A stretch of DNA of 64,000 nucleotides from Glutamicibacter sp. PS. Lineage in GTDB: Bacteria > Actinomycetota > Actinomycetes > Actinomycetales > Micrococcaceae. The notes beneath the pieces were generated by a model that searched no databases, was not told the DNA's origin, and saw only the letters and a program-made list of their open reading frames with translations. Both the position numbers and the translations under genes were made by a program. This document shows positions 19,408 to 27,331 of the stretch, in pieces. Position 1 is the first letter of the stretch. The number at the start of each line of letters is the position of its first letter. The stretch spans positions 744,001-808,000 of the forward strand of contig JANCMB010000001.1 in the NCBI GenBank assembly GCA_031317595.1, given 5' to 3'.

Positions 19408-20888
19408 TTTCTCAGCGCCACGGTTCTCTCGAGGTCGAAGGCGTCCGGCAGGGCCGCACGCTGGATCTTTCCACTATTGGTTCGTGGCCAGCGTGCTACA
19501 GCTGAGAGCAGGTGCGGAATTTTGTATTTTGGTAGCCTCTGGCGCAGCTGTTCGAGAGCATCGAGTGGAACGTCCGGGAGAGAGCCGGCTTCAACGAAGG
19601 CAACGAGTCGTCGTTGTCCCGCCGCATGCAGGTCAACGACTCGGCAGTCGGCGGTTCCAAGGATCGTGCAAAGTTCGTGTTCAACTTCGGTCGGGTAGAT
19701 GTTGTTCCCGTGCCACTGGATCATATCGCCGCCTCGTCCCTGGAGGTACAGGGACTGACCGTCAAGATAGCCATGATCACCGACTCCGATCCAGCCATCT
19801 GTTTCGAGCCACTGTCGAGCGCTCTGGCCTAGATAACCGGTGGCGGTTAGTGGGCTCCGGACGAGCAAGGCGCCCGGGCCGTCAACGGTAGCGGGGAAGC
19901 TGACGCGCGCCTGCACGCCTGGAAAGAGTCGGCCAGCGAATCCCGTGCGTTCCACGGCAGGCGCCGTGCTCGCCACGTCGTGGTGATGGTAGGCAATGAA
20001 CCCGTGCTCGCTGGTTCCGTAGTACTCGGTCAGCTGTTTGAGATTCGGCAGGCTCGCTAGCCGACTGATCAGCGTGGCCCCAAGCGCCTCACCGCCGGAA
20101 ACGATGGTTTCAATCGCTGCCATGAGGCGGGGACCCTCGGTGTCGAGGAGCTTCTGGTAAGCGCTTGGCACCGCCACCATCCGGTTGCATTCGTCGCTGT
20201 TGAGCCACATACGGATGCAGTCCAGTTTCCATCCGCCACTGAGCCACACGCTACCGCCAGCTGAAAGTGCTTCGACTGCGGCGTAGAGACTCAAACCGTG
20301 GGCCAACGGTCCTGGAATCAGGCTCCGCGCGGATTCGCTGGCACCGAGTACGTCGAAACCCAGAGGTAGCGACAAAGCCCAACTGCTTCTAGAGCGTGCG
20401 ATGGGTTTGGGCATCGATGTGCTGCCGGAAGTAAATATCACCATGAGCTCCGCGGCGTCATCCACCGAGGTGGGAGTCGTAAGTTCATCAGACTCCTCGG
20501 CCGGTGCCGTGATGGCTCGGTGCACCGGTAAAACCTCGGGAAACACGTTCCGCTCCGCATCCGTGAGCACCGCAACCACGGGTACCTCGCCGAGTACCTC
20601 GGTGATCCGGGCCTGTGGCCAGGCCGGGTCGAGGATTACGGCACTGGCCCCGACGTGTTGTATCGCGTAGAAACTCGTGAGCATCGCCAAGGGGTCATGG
20701 CAGAGCAACGCAATACGCGCAATGGTCTCTTGCTGCTTGTCGAGCACTGATGTGAATGACTCCGACTGAGCCACGATCTGCGCGTAAAACTGCGCAAAGG
20801 TTAGTGGCGCCCGATGTGGCACGTTCACAGCCTGGCGATGTGGCGTATCGGTCGCGTGGCGATACAACTTGTGGATGGGATCGAGCAT
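19404..20888 (-). CDS. acyl-CoA ligase (AMP-binding family)
   Basis: 494 aa. The adenylate-forming motifs are clear: P-loop FTSGSTSMPKPIA near residue 150, YYGTSEHGF near residue 283, TDGWIGVGDHGYLDG, and the C-terminal NSGKIQRAAL with the catalytic lysine. The protein would activate a carboxylic acid with ATP and CoA in the cytoplasm. It lies 5 bp downstream of bioY and overlaps the thiolase gene, so it belongs to the biotin transport operon. The substrate is not readable; by analogy with Bacillus YhfT it may be a fatty acid or pimelate-type precursor. Confidence 0.88.
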   Translation of the reverse strand: MLDPIHKLYRHATDTPHRQAVNVPHRAPLTFAQFYAQIVAQSESFTSVLDKQQETIARIALLCHDPLAMLTSFYAIQHVGASAVILDPAWPQARITEVLGEVPVVAVLTDAERNVFPEVLPVHRAITAPAEESDELTTPTSVDDAAELMVIFTSGSTSMPKPIARSRSSWALSLPLGFDVLGASESARSLIPGPLAHGLSLYAAVEALSAGGSVWLSGGWKLDCIRMWLNSDECNRMVAVPSAYQKLLDTEGPRLMAAIETIVSGGEALGATLISRLASLPNLKQLTEYYGTSEHGFIAYHHHDVASTAPAVERTGFAGRLFPGVQARVSFPATVDGPGALLVRSPLTATGYLGQSARQWLETDGWIGVGDHGYLDGQSLYLQGRGGDMIQWHGNNIYPTEVEHELCTILGTADCRVVDLHAAGQRRLVAFVEAGSLPDVPLDALEQLRQRLPKYKIPHLLSAVARWPRTNSGKIQRAALPDAFDLERTVALRK

Positions 20889-20893
20889 AGCTG

Positions 20894-21478
20894 CTAACGC
20901 ATCAAGCCCTTGTAGCTACGATGTACCGTGAGCGCTACAAGGGTCGTGACGACGGCCTTGACGACATCGCCTGGCACGAAGGTCAGCGAACCGAGGGCGC
21001 TGGTGCCTAGGGGGAGTCCGGTAACCACTGAGGTCCAGGGGATACCGAACGCGTAGATCAACACGATTCCGCCAAGCAAGGTCGAGGTCAGGCCGGCGAC
21101 AAATCGAGCGACGGTGCCTTCGAACTTGAGCACCCAGTACTTATAGAGCGCTCCGATAACGAGTGAGGCCAGTACCCACGAAAGGAAATAGCCTCCAGTG
21201 GGACCGAGCACCACAGGCAACCCGCCGCGTCCGCCAGCTAGCAGCGGTAAACCGGCGATCACCAGTACCACCACAACAAGCGAAGCGAGCATGCCACGAA
21301 GTGGGCCCAATAGTGCTCCGGCAAGCATTACGCCCAGAGTCTGGAGGGTGATAGGAACGGGCAAAATGCCGATGGTGATGGGCGGAACGAGCCCCATCGC
21401 GGCGATCAATGCTGCGAAAACCGCAACATACACGGCGGTCTGCGTGGAAGAAGTGCGGGTGACAGATGAAGTCGTCAT
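20894..21478 (-). CDS. bioY: biotin ECF transporter substrate-binding subunit BioY
   Basis: 194 aa, six hydrophobic segments, S-component of an ECF transporter. The N-terminal AVFAALIAAMGLVPPITIGILPVPITLQTLGVMLAG and central GRGGLPVVLGPTGGYFLSW are typical of BioY. It captures biotin in the membrane and works with the T and A subunits encoded directly upstream. I chose the ATG at 21478 (MTTSSVTR), 4 bp after the T-component stop; an earlier ATG at 21532 lies within that gene. Two operator-like repeats upstream of the first gene of the set suggest biotin-dependent control. Confidence 0.93.
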   Translation of the reverse strand: MTTSSVTRTSSTQTAVYVAVFAALIAAMGLVPPITIGILPVPITLQTLGVMLAGALLGPLRGMLASLVVVVLVIAGLPLLAGGRGGLPVVLGPTGGYFLSWVLASLVIGALYKYWVLKFEGTVARFVAGLTSTLLGGIVLIYAFGIPWTSVVTGLPLGTSALGSLTFVPGDVVKAVVTTLVALTVHRSYKGLMR

Positions 21479-21482
21479 GGTT

Positions 21483-22100
21483 CTACTTTCGGTTACGGGG
21501 TGATGATTCTTGGCTGTCGTATCCTCGTGCATCGAGTGATTCGGCTACGTCGTCAGCCATACGTAGTGAACGAATTACCAGCGGCACACTGATGGCGAAG
21601 GGGTTGTTCGCCAACCCTCGGGCATACTGCGCTTCACGAACTTCGCGATATACCCGGTGAAGCTCGGGCACGAACCGCAAGGTCATGGAAAGGGTCAGCG
21701 CAATTTGTTCGGGGTTGGCCCCGAGGTACCTGAGCGGACTGCTTACCGTTTGGAAAACCGTCAGCATCTCGTCGAAGGTTGTCGAGAGGGTGACGGCGTA
21801 GGCGATCAAGCACATGGACACCAACCGCATAACGGAAATGGCCGCCAGCTGCCAACCGCTTTGCCAGGCAAGGGTTGCGAAAACGACACTCAGAATGAGT
21901 GCCAGCGTGATCAACGGAAGGCGTATCAGTTTCCACCGAGGCCGGGCCATAACGAGCAGTCCCAGTGAGACAAATACCGCGGCTCCGAGGACAGGCAAGC
22001 TCGCGATGAGGTAGAGCGCAATACTGACGATCAATAAAGCAGCGAACTTGAATCCGGCCGGCAGTGTGGTGAGCAGGGATTCGCGAGGTGCGCTGATCAT
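21483..22100 (-). CDS. bioN: ECF transporter T component (BioN-like)
   Basis: 205 aa membrane protein with about five hydrophobic segments. Two Ala-Arg-Gly motifs (in YARGLANNP and LDARGYDS) near the C-terminal half are the coupling-helix motifs of EcfT/BioN/CbiQ proteins. Translation most likely starts at the ATG at 22100, which overlaps the stop of the ATPase gene as ATGA; an ATG 12 bp upstream is also in frame. It couples the ATPase BioM to the substrate subunit BioY. Confidence 0.9.
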   Translation of the reverse strand: MISAPRESLLTTLPAGFKFAALLIVSIALYLIASLPVLGAAVFVSLGLLVMARPRWKLIRLPLITLALILSVVFATLAWQSGWQLAAISVMRLVSMCLIAYAVTLSTTFDEMLTVFQTVSSPLRYLGANPEQIALTLSMTLRFVPELHRVYREVREAQYARGLANNPFAISVPLVIRSLRMADDVAESLDARGYDSQESSPRNRK

Positions 22101-22786
22101 ACGTGGCTCCACTGGCGATAATGATCGACGGCCGGTTGTGGAGCCCCGTCGAAAGCGATACGCCCGTCGGTGACTACTAAGACACGGTCGAAATCCGCGA
22201 GTAGTTCCAAATCGTGTGTAACCACGATCGTTTGCTGGTCGAGTTTTGCGATTTCCTGGCGGAACGCATTTCGATTCCGCAAGTCAAGCATCGTCGTAGG
22301 TTCATCGAAAACGATAGTTTTCGGGTTCATTGCCAGCACCGCGGCCAGCGCGATCATTTGCTGCTCACCACCTGAAAGGGTGTGGCTTTCACGCTCGGCT
22401 AGGTGGCCTAGTCCAAGCCTGTCGAGGGTGAGTAACGCCAGTGGCTTGCGCTGGGCACGCGGTATTTGCAGGTTCTTCAGGCCGAAGCAAATATCGTCGA
22501 GCACGATGGGCATGATGATCTGATTCGCTGGGTTCTGGAAGACAAAACCCACATCGCGCCTGATCTGTTTGGCTTCCCGCGCGGTATCGCGATCATCGAT
22601 CAGCACGCGCCCGGAAGTGGGCAATACAAGGCCGTTGACGAGTCGCGAGAGAGTGCTTTTGCCGGCTCCGTTGCTTCCAATGATGCCGATCCGTTGTTCA
22701 TCCAGGGTCAGGTTGATGTCCTCGAGGATGACTCGCTCGTCACGCTGGACTCGCACATTCTCTATGCGGATCTGGGGTAGCTGCAT
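22097..22786 (-). CDS. bioM: ECF transporter ATP-binding subunit (BioM-like)
   Basis: 229 aa. Walker A GSNGAGKST near residue 37, Q-loop region VFQNPANQI, signature LSGGEQQM near residue 140, and Walker B TIVFDEPTTMLD. The VFQNP segment is characteristic of ECF/cobalt-type ATPases. It is the first gene of the leftward set bioM-bioN-bioY-ligase-thiolase. Only one ATPase gene is present, as in BioMNY systems. The two tandem TTGAAC-N3-GATCAA repeats lie 82-116 bp upstream of its ATG. Confidence 0.92.
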   Translation of the reverse strand: MQLPQIRIENVRVQRDERVILEDINLTLDEQRIGIIGSNGAGKSTLSRLVNGLVLPTSGRVLIDDRDTAREAKQIRRDVGFVFQNPANQIIMPIVLDDICFGLKNLQIPRAQRKPLALLTLDRLGLGHLAERESHTLSGGEQQMIALAAVLAMNPKTIVFDEPTTMLDLRNRNAFRQEIAKLDQQTIVVTHDLELLADFDRVLVVTDGRIAFDGAPQPAVDHYRQWSHV

Positions 22787-22867
22787 GGCGTCTTTCGCTT
22801 CCTAACGCGCCAGGTGCTGCAGATTGGAACATTGATGCTCGGTGTAGCGCGCTATAGAACAGCATAC

Positions 22868-22882
22868 TTGATCACCGTTCAA
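22868..22882 (-). promoter_or_regulatory. BioQ-like operator, proximal copy
   Basis: On the minus strand this site reads TTGAACGGTGATCAA. It fits the shape TGAAC-N3-G(A/T)T, close to the TGAAC-N3-GTTAC consensus I recall for the actinobacterial biotin repressor BioQ. Its TTGAAC could serve as the -35 box of the bioM promoter, with TTCTAT 17 bp downstream. Confidence 0.6.
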
Positions 22883-22887
22883 TGCTG

Positions 22888-22902
22888 TTGATCGGTGTTC
22901 AA
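22888..22902 (-). promoter_or_regulatory. BioQ-like operator, distal copy
   Basis: On the minus strand this site reads TTGAACACCGATCAA, the same as the proximal copy except for the central bases. The centres of the two sites are exactly 20 bp apart, two helical turns, so two dimers could bind the same face. Confidence 0.6.
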
Positions 22903-22909
22903 GTCACCG

Positions 22910-23629
22910 TCACAGAACGAAAAACTTTTCCGCCAATAGTGCGACGCCCAAAGCAATCATGATCAGCCCGGAGACCAAGGTAACGATGCGCGCGGCGGCC
23001 GGACGAGAGCCGAGCAAAAGTCGCGCGGCGTAAGCAATTGTGAAGTATACGCCGATGGAAATCCCGAAATGAACGAGACCCAGAACGCCGGTCTGAATCT
23101 CAAGTGACCAGGGTGCCTGCGGGGAGATGAACTGAGGGATTAGCGCCAGATAGAGGAGTAAGGCCTTGGGATTGGTGGCACTGGTGAGCAGCCCCTTGGT
23201 GAACTGGTGCCGAGCTTGCACCTTGCCGCTTACCGTGCGGCGTGCTTCGACCGCGGTTGCAACGGCGCCTCCGGTGCTGGATTCGGCAACTGTCTCTGGC
23301 AGGTCGCCGGCCATTCCTGCTGCAGGTTCGGTGGCCAAGAATCGCGCAGAACGCCAGGAGCGCGCCGTGGAGATGCCGAGCCACAGAAGGTATCCAGCTC
23401 CAAGCAGCGTCAGCCATGACAATACCTGAGGGTTACTTGCCACTATGGCGGCCAGCCCACAGACGATCAAAGCGGTGTGGATCAGATATCCGGAAAGCAA
23501 CCCCCAAACGGCGGGCGCGAACGACGTATTTTTGAGTGCGCTGGAGATGATGTAGGCCCAATCGGCGCCCGGCGTGCAGGCTAGCGTCAACGAAATCAGC
23601 ATGAAGGCGGTCAAATTGGCAATCTCCAC
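22910..23629 (-). CDS. LysE/RhtB-family amino acid exporter
   Basis: 239 aa, about six membrane segments. The N-terminal LISLTLACTPGADWAYIISSALK matches the family signature, and the C-terminal TNPKALLLYLALIPQFISP is typical of LysE/RhtB proteins. The family exports amino acids or related metabolites. A variable hydrophilic loop of about 50 residues (near 105-145) is longer than usual. It is divergent from an Lrp-type regulator gene 156 bp away, a common arrangement in which the regulator induces the exporter; substrate unknown. Confidence 0.9.
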   Translation of the reverse strand: MEIANLTAFMLISLTLACTPGADWAYIISSALKNTSFAPAVWGLLSGYLIHTALIVCGLAAIVASNPQVLSWLTLLGAGYLLWLGISTARSWRSARFLATEPAAGMAGDLPETVAESSTGGAVATAVEARRTVSGKVQARHQFTKGLLTSATNPKALLLYLALIPQFISPQAPWSLEIQTGVLGLVHFGISIGVYFTIAYAARLLLGSRPAAARIVTLVSGLIMIALGVALLAEKFFVL

Positions 23630-23750
23630 GTCGCGAGGCCTTTCTTGGTTGAGGTTCTGAGCTCAACGCTAGTGCGAAAGGCGCGAAATGTGCTGTCGAA
23701 AATCGGCGCCTATTCCGAGATATGTGCAATAAAAACAACAGAATCTCGGT

Positions 23751-23779
23751 TTACGCGAGAATTTTTTGCAAGCTAGAGT
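23751..23779 (+). promoter_or_regulatory. promoter of the Lrp-type regulator (probably leaderless)
   Basis: TTACGC at 23751-23756 and TAGAGT at 23774-23779 are separated by 17 bp. The ATG at 23786 is where transcription would begin, so the mRNA may have no leader. An inverted pair TCTCG/CGAGA (23744-23748 and 23756-23760) overlaps the -35 box and may be an operator. Confidence 0.5.
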
Positions 23780-23785
23780 GAACAC

Positions 23786-24232
23786 ATGGATGATCTTGAT
23801 AGTGCAATCTTGGCGAGGCTCCAGCGTGATGGACGGGTAAGCGCCACGGCGTTGGCCGGTGACGTAGGTTTGTCGGTAGCTGCCTGCCATCGGCGCATGC
23901 GAGAACTTGAACGCAGCGGAGTCATTAGTGGCTACCAAGCGGTGGTCGACCCGCAATCAATCGGTCTGTGCTTTGAGGCCCTGGTGTTCGTTACGCTGCG
24001 CGATCGAGCCCAGCTGCGCGAATTCGAAGCGGCGGTGGAAGCAAACGAACGTATCGTCGAAGCGCTGCGGCTTTTTGGGGAACCGGATTTCCTGCTACGT
24101 GTTTATGCCAACGACCTAGCGCATTATCAGCAGCTCTATGACGAGGTCTTGGTGTCGCTACCTGCGGTGGAGAAACTCAACAGCACCATTGTCATGCGCA
24201 ACATCAAGGGGCGCATTACTTTGCCGGTTTAG
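23786..24232 (+). CDS. Lrp/AsnC-family transcriptional regulator
   Basis: 148 aa. N-terminal helix-turn-helix (DDLDSAILARLQRDGRVSATALA ... ACHRRMRELERSGVISGY) followed by the ligand-binding RAM domain, the standard Lrp layout at standard length. Such proteins sense amino acids and often control a neighbouring exporter. Its divergent neighbour is a LysE-type exporter, the most likely target. No upstream ribosome binding site is seen, in keeping with a leaderless transcript. Confidence 0.93.
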   Translation: MDDLDSAILARLQRDGRVSATALAGDVGLSVAACHRRMRELERSGVISGYQAVVDPQSIGLCFEALVFVTLRDRAQLREFEAAVEANERIVEALRLFGEPDFLLRVYANDLAHYQQLYDEVLVSLPAVEKLNSTIVMRNIKGRITLPV

Positions 24233-24241
24233 GTTTTCGAA

Positions 24242-25444
24242 CTATCTGTGGTTTCGCGCCGCTAGGGGCGTGAGGAGCACAGACAGGCACATGACTGCCG
24301 CTGCTAGCCACAGGGCTTGGGGCAGGCCCGTGTAATCGGAGACAAAACCGATAAGTGGTGGCCCGCTCAGCATTGCACCGTAGCCGAACATGCTTACCGA
24401 AGTAACGATCTTTGGACCATGGGTTGGTGCCTTTGCAGTGGCGATTGACATCCCGACAGGAAACCCTAGGGAACTGCCAAGTCCCCAGAGGATGGCACCG
24501 GCGGCAATAGTAATCACGGATTCACCGCGGACAAAGAGCACGATGCCGAGTAGTCCGATGGCACCCATGATGAGCAAAGTTCTCTTTGCGCCAAGGCGGT
24601 CCACGACGTGTCCACCGGCAAATCGGCCAATCGTCATCGCGGCCGTAAAGGCTGCGAAAACTAGGGCACCTTTGGAATGGGTAAAGCCGTGTCCTTCTAC
24701 GGAAGCAACGGCCAACCAGTCATTAGCGGCCCCTTCGGCAAAGCTGAGGCCGGCCACCATCAAGCCCAGAATGAGAATTGTTGTTCCAATCTGAGATTTT
24801 GTGTTGGTTTGACCGGTGCTGGTGGGTGTTGCTGGACGCAAAGATGCTGACGGAGCCTGACGAGGAAATCCACTCGATGCGTAGAGCGCAATGACGGTCA
24901 GAACGATGGCGACGATGGTGAAATGCCAGATCGACCAGATTCTAAAGTGCATGGTGAGGCCAGCGCTTGCTGCGCCGATGACTGATCCCAGACTGAAGAA
25001 GCCATGGAACGAAGGCATGAGGCTTCGACCGGCCTGACGTTCGACCTGGCCACCGCAAATGTTCATCACGATGTCCAGCATGCCGAAGAGCACCCCATTA
25101 AGGCCGATGATCAGGAACGCCCAAGGAGCAGACCTCGAGTCGATCAGGCTGATGCCCAGTATGACCAGCAATGACGCTAGCCCGAGGGGGAGTAATAAGA
25201 GTAGAAGTCGTGGACCAAAGCGGCCTAAAAGTCGCGGCGTGATGGAAATTCCGACCATAGTTCCAACCGTCATGCAGGCCAAAAAGGCACCTAAATCAGT
25301 GCCAGAAAAACCAAAGACCGAATGGATGATTGAAAGACGTCCCGCCCATGAGGCGAACGCTATTCCCGCGCTCATAAAAATAAGGCTTACGCTGAGGCGC
25401 TCCATCGACCACGTATGTCGATTTATGCGCGCAGCGATCGTCAC
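24242..25444 (-). CDS. major facilitator superfamily transporter
   Basis: About 400 aa with 11-12 hydrophobic segments, MFS fold. The loop after the second helix (GISITPRLLGRFGPR) and its repeat in the second half (GGHVVDRLGAKRTLL) are MFS motif-A relatives. I chose the GTG at 25444 (VTIAARINRHT) because AAAGGGG precedes it by 9 bp; longer in-frame starts up to 25621 add a hydrophilic, unconserved tail. It is convergent with the Lrp gene. Substrate unknown. Confidence 0.87.
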   Translation of the reverse strand: MTIAARINRHTWSMERLSVSLIFMSAGIAFASWAGRLSIIHSVFGFSGTDLGAFLACMTVGTMVGISITPRLLGRFGPRLLLLLLPLGLASLLVILGISLIDSRSAPWAFLIIGLNGVLFGMLDIVMNICGGQVERQAGRSLMPSFHGFFSLGSVIGAASAGLTMHFRIWSIWHFTIVAIVLTVIALYASSGFPRQAPSASLRPATPTSTGQTNTKSQIGTTILILGLMVAGLSFAEGAANDWLAVASVEGHGFTHSKGALVFAAFTAAMTIGRFAGGHVVDRLGAKRTLLIMGAIGLLGIVLFVRGESVITIAAGAILWGLGSSLGFPVGMSIATAKAPTHGPKIVTSVSMFGYGAMLSGPPLIGFVSDYTGLPQALWLAAAVMCLSVLLTPLAARNHR

Positions 25445-26478
25445 TCGGTCACACCCCTTTCGCTTAAGTATAGATCGTTTAGTATATCCCATAACGAGCC
25501 GATAGGAGGCGCATAACCTGTGGTCTACGTGAGAATTAGCCCCTAGGATGCTTGGGTGATACGCGCCCCTAGCGCCGGCGTGAAGCGTCTGTGGGCGGGT
25601 CTGCGCCACAAGGGATGTCACCCCATCGTTGACGAATTCTTTAAAGTTTTAATACATTTAATTATAATTCTTATTAAGCATATCTTACTCACTGGTAACT
25701 TTATTTTTCATTCCCCCGTTACTTGGGAGGTTTAATGGTTGGGCGTGATGAATATTGCGCGAGCGAGAATGTGTGCTCATTCACACATGATCGATAGGGT
25801 GAGGCTCCTAAATGAGCATAAATAAACTTATTCCTGTTAGTAAGCGAAGAAGTTGTAAGTTGTAAGAGGCTTGGGTAGCTGGTCACTTCGGGGGAGGCGA
25901 GGGCCGGGCTCACTCGATAGTCTCGCGTGGCCTTGCGCTCGTTTCGGCAATTGAGCTACCCGGCGCTAACGGCCGCGTCAATATAGTGGGAATCCTCGAT
26001 AGGTCGGCTCTGCGAGTAGTGGAGCGTCCGAGGCTCGTCCGGGGTGCCGTGAAGTTAGCTTTAGCTCGCACTTATCAGCACGATCGCTAAGAGAGGTGCC
26101 CCTGTGCGCTAGAAACGGTGCGCTGGTTAATCGGAGGTCCGTGGGGAAACGGCAAGGGTTGTGGGCAGCGTTTCGGCGACGCCCGAAGTTCCCTGTTCAT
26201 TTCGCCTGGCGATACCCCTACTTGCTAGGCCCCGGTTCGAATGTCGCACGTAGGTGTACAGGTGCGTCAGTAGTCTTGTCGCTAGCGTGATCAGTTGCTG
26301 GTGCGCCGAGGTCTTCTTGGCAGGGTTTAAAGTGGGCTCATTTTGTGGCGACCGGCAGCGCGACGACACGTTACTTCCACCTTGTCTAAGTCGCGTCGCG
26401 GTCCACCCTGTCGGCTCACCTCTCTACGCAAAATGCCGCTCGACATCATAAACGTTCATGTCAAGCGGCATTCACTTG
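25445..26478. other. 1-kb gene-poor region, AT-rich at its left end, next to tRNA-Arg
   Basis: No credible protein gene is visible; the few open frames of 60-80 codons lack ribosome binding sites and recognisable products. About 25628-25740 is markedly AT-rich against its GC-rich surroundings and contains a perfect TATAAT at 25663-25668. A 7-bp stem with 6-nt loop lies at 25769-25788 (ATGTGTG arm). A direct repeat TTGTAAG occurs near 25853. The region abuts the 3' end of a tRNA gene, a common integration site, so it may be a decayed insertion or carry an untranslated RNA. Neither is shown. Confidence 0.4.
26430..26472 (-). terminator. terminator of tRNA-Arg
   Basis: Inverted repeat of 15 bp with one mismatch (26432-26446 and 26458-26472). 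On the minus strand it ends in TTTT. It begins 7 bp beyond the tRNA 3' end. Confidence 0.85.
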
Positions 26479-26552
26479 TGCCCCCGGCGGGATTCGAACC
26501 CACGACCTAGAGATTAGAAGGCTCTTGCTCTATCCAGCTGAGCTACGGAGGC
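26479..26552 (-). tRNA. tRNA-Arg (anticodon UCU)
   Basis: 74 nt that fold into a complete cloverleaf: acceptor GCCTCCG/CGGGGGC with one G-U pair, D-stem GCTC/GAGC, anticodon loop CTTCTAA, T-loop TTCGAAT closed by GTGGG/CCCGC. Discriminator base A; CCA is not encoded. One C-U mismatch closes the anticodon loop. It would read AGA codons. Confidence 0.93.
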
Positions 26553-26760
26553 GCCACGAAATAGTTTAGCCCAATGAGCCAATCCGAGCGATTCTGCGGC
26601 AGGGACTCGAGTCGGGGTGCTGAAACAGGCGGTATGTAATGCGCGCCTGTTCTCCACAGGCCGTCGGAGTGACGGGCGCGGCGGAGTAAGGCAAGTTCAC
26701 GCTAGGTCATTAACTGAGCACACGCTTGGTGAGAAATGGGACCGACAAAGGAGGGTCACG

Positions 26761-27222
26761 ATGACCGATCTGGTGACGATTCGCGCCGTGGTGGGCACCG
26801 AACCACAACTGAGCATCACCCCGCAGGGTGTCTCGGTGCTTAAATTCCGTGCGGCAAGCCATGAGCGCAAACGGGATGTAAGTACCGGGCAATGGAGCGA
26901 TGGGCCGACGAACTGGTATTCGGTGAGTGTTTTTCGCGCGCTAGCGGAGAATGCGATGGAAAGTATTGAGCAGGGGGACCATCTGGTCATTTTTGGGAAG
27001 TTGGGGATCCGGCAATTTGATCGCGCCGACGGAACGCGAGGAACGAGTGCCGACATCGAAGCCTATGCGCTAGGGCATGACTTGAAGTTCGGCACCAGTG
27101 TTTTTACTAAGGTCCGGGCTGTCGAGGCCGAGCAGGCATCGCATGCCCAAGTTCCGGAAGAGGTGCACGTGGGGGAGAAAGGCGAGGGGGTAGCCCACTG
27201 GCCGGATTCGGATGCGGCCTGA
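26761..27222 (+). CDS. single-stranded DNA-binding protein (OB-fold, SSB-like)
   Basis: 153 aa. The N-terminal 110 residues form an SSB-type OB fold (TIRAVVGTEPQLSITPQGVSVLKFRAA ... WYSVSVFRALAENAMESIEQGDHLVIFGKL). The C-terminus ends in PDSDAA and lacks the acidic DDDIPF-like tip that normal SSB uses to recruit partners, so it is probably an accessory paralogue rather than the main replication SSB. ATG at 26761 follows AAGGAGGG; an upstream in-frame ATG at 26617 adds unrelated residues. Mycobacteria have a similar gene next to ettA, as I recall. Confidence 0.88.
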   Translation: MTDLVTIRAVVGTEPQLSITPQGVSVLKFRAASHERKRDVSTGQWSDGPTNWYSVSVFRALAENAMESIEQGDHLVIFGKLGIRQFDRADGTRGTSADIEAYALGHDLKFGTSVFTKVRAVEAEQASHAQVPEEVHVGEKGEGVAHWPDSDAA

Positions 27223-27331
27223 TCGGCGATTCGGTGCGTGTCCACCGGCTGGATGTGCCGGTGGACACGTAGCACGTCGCGTAGCGCCGATAAATTCGTT
27301 CGGAGGGGGCCAAACCGACTAGCCTTAGAGC

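Noticed and set aside
25939-26245. tRNA-like fragments: a D-arm-like TAGCTCAATTG on the minus strand near 25950 and a T-loop-like GGTTCGAAT near 26233
   Set aside because: They lie on opposite strands, and neither extends to a matching acceptor or anticodon stem. They may be chance or remnants; too weak to call.
26096-26451. several frames of 60-80 codons upstream of tRNA-Arg
   Set aside because: No ribosome binding sites, no recognisable domains, and the frames overlap each other on both strands.
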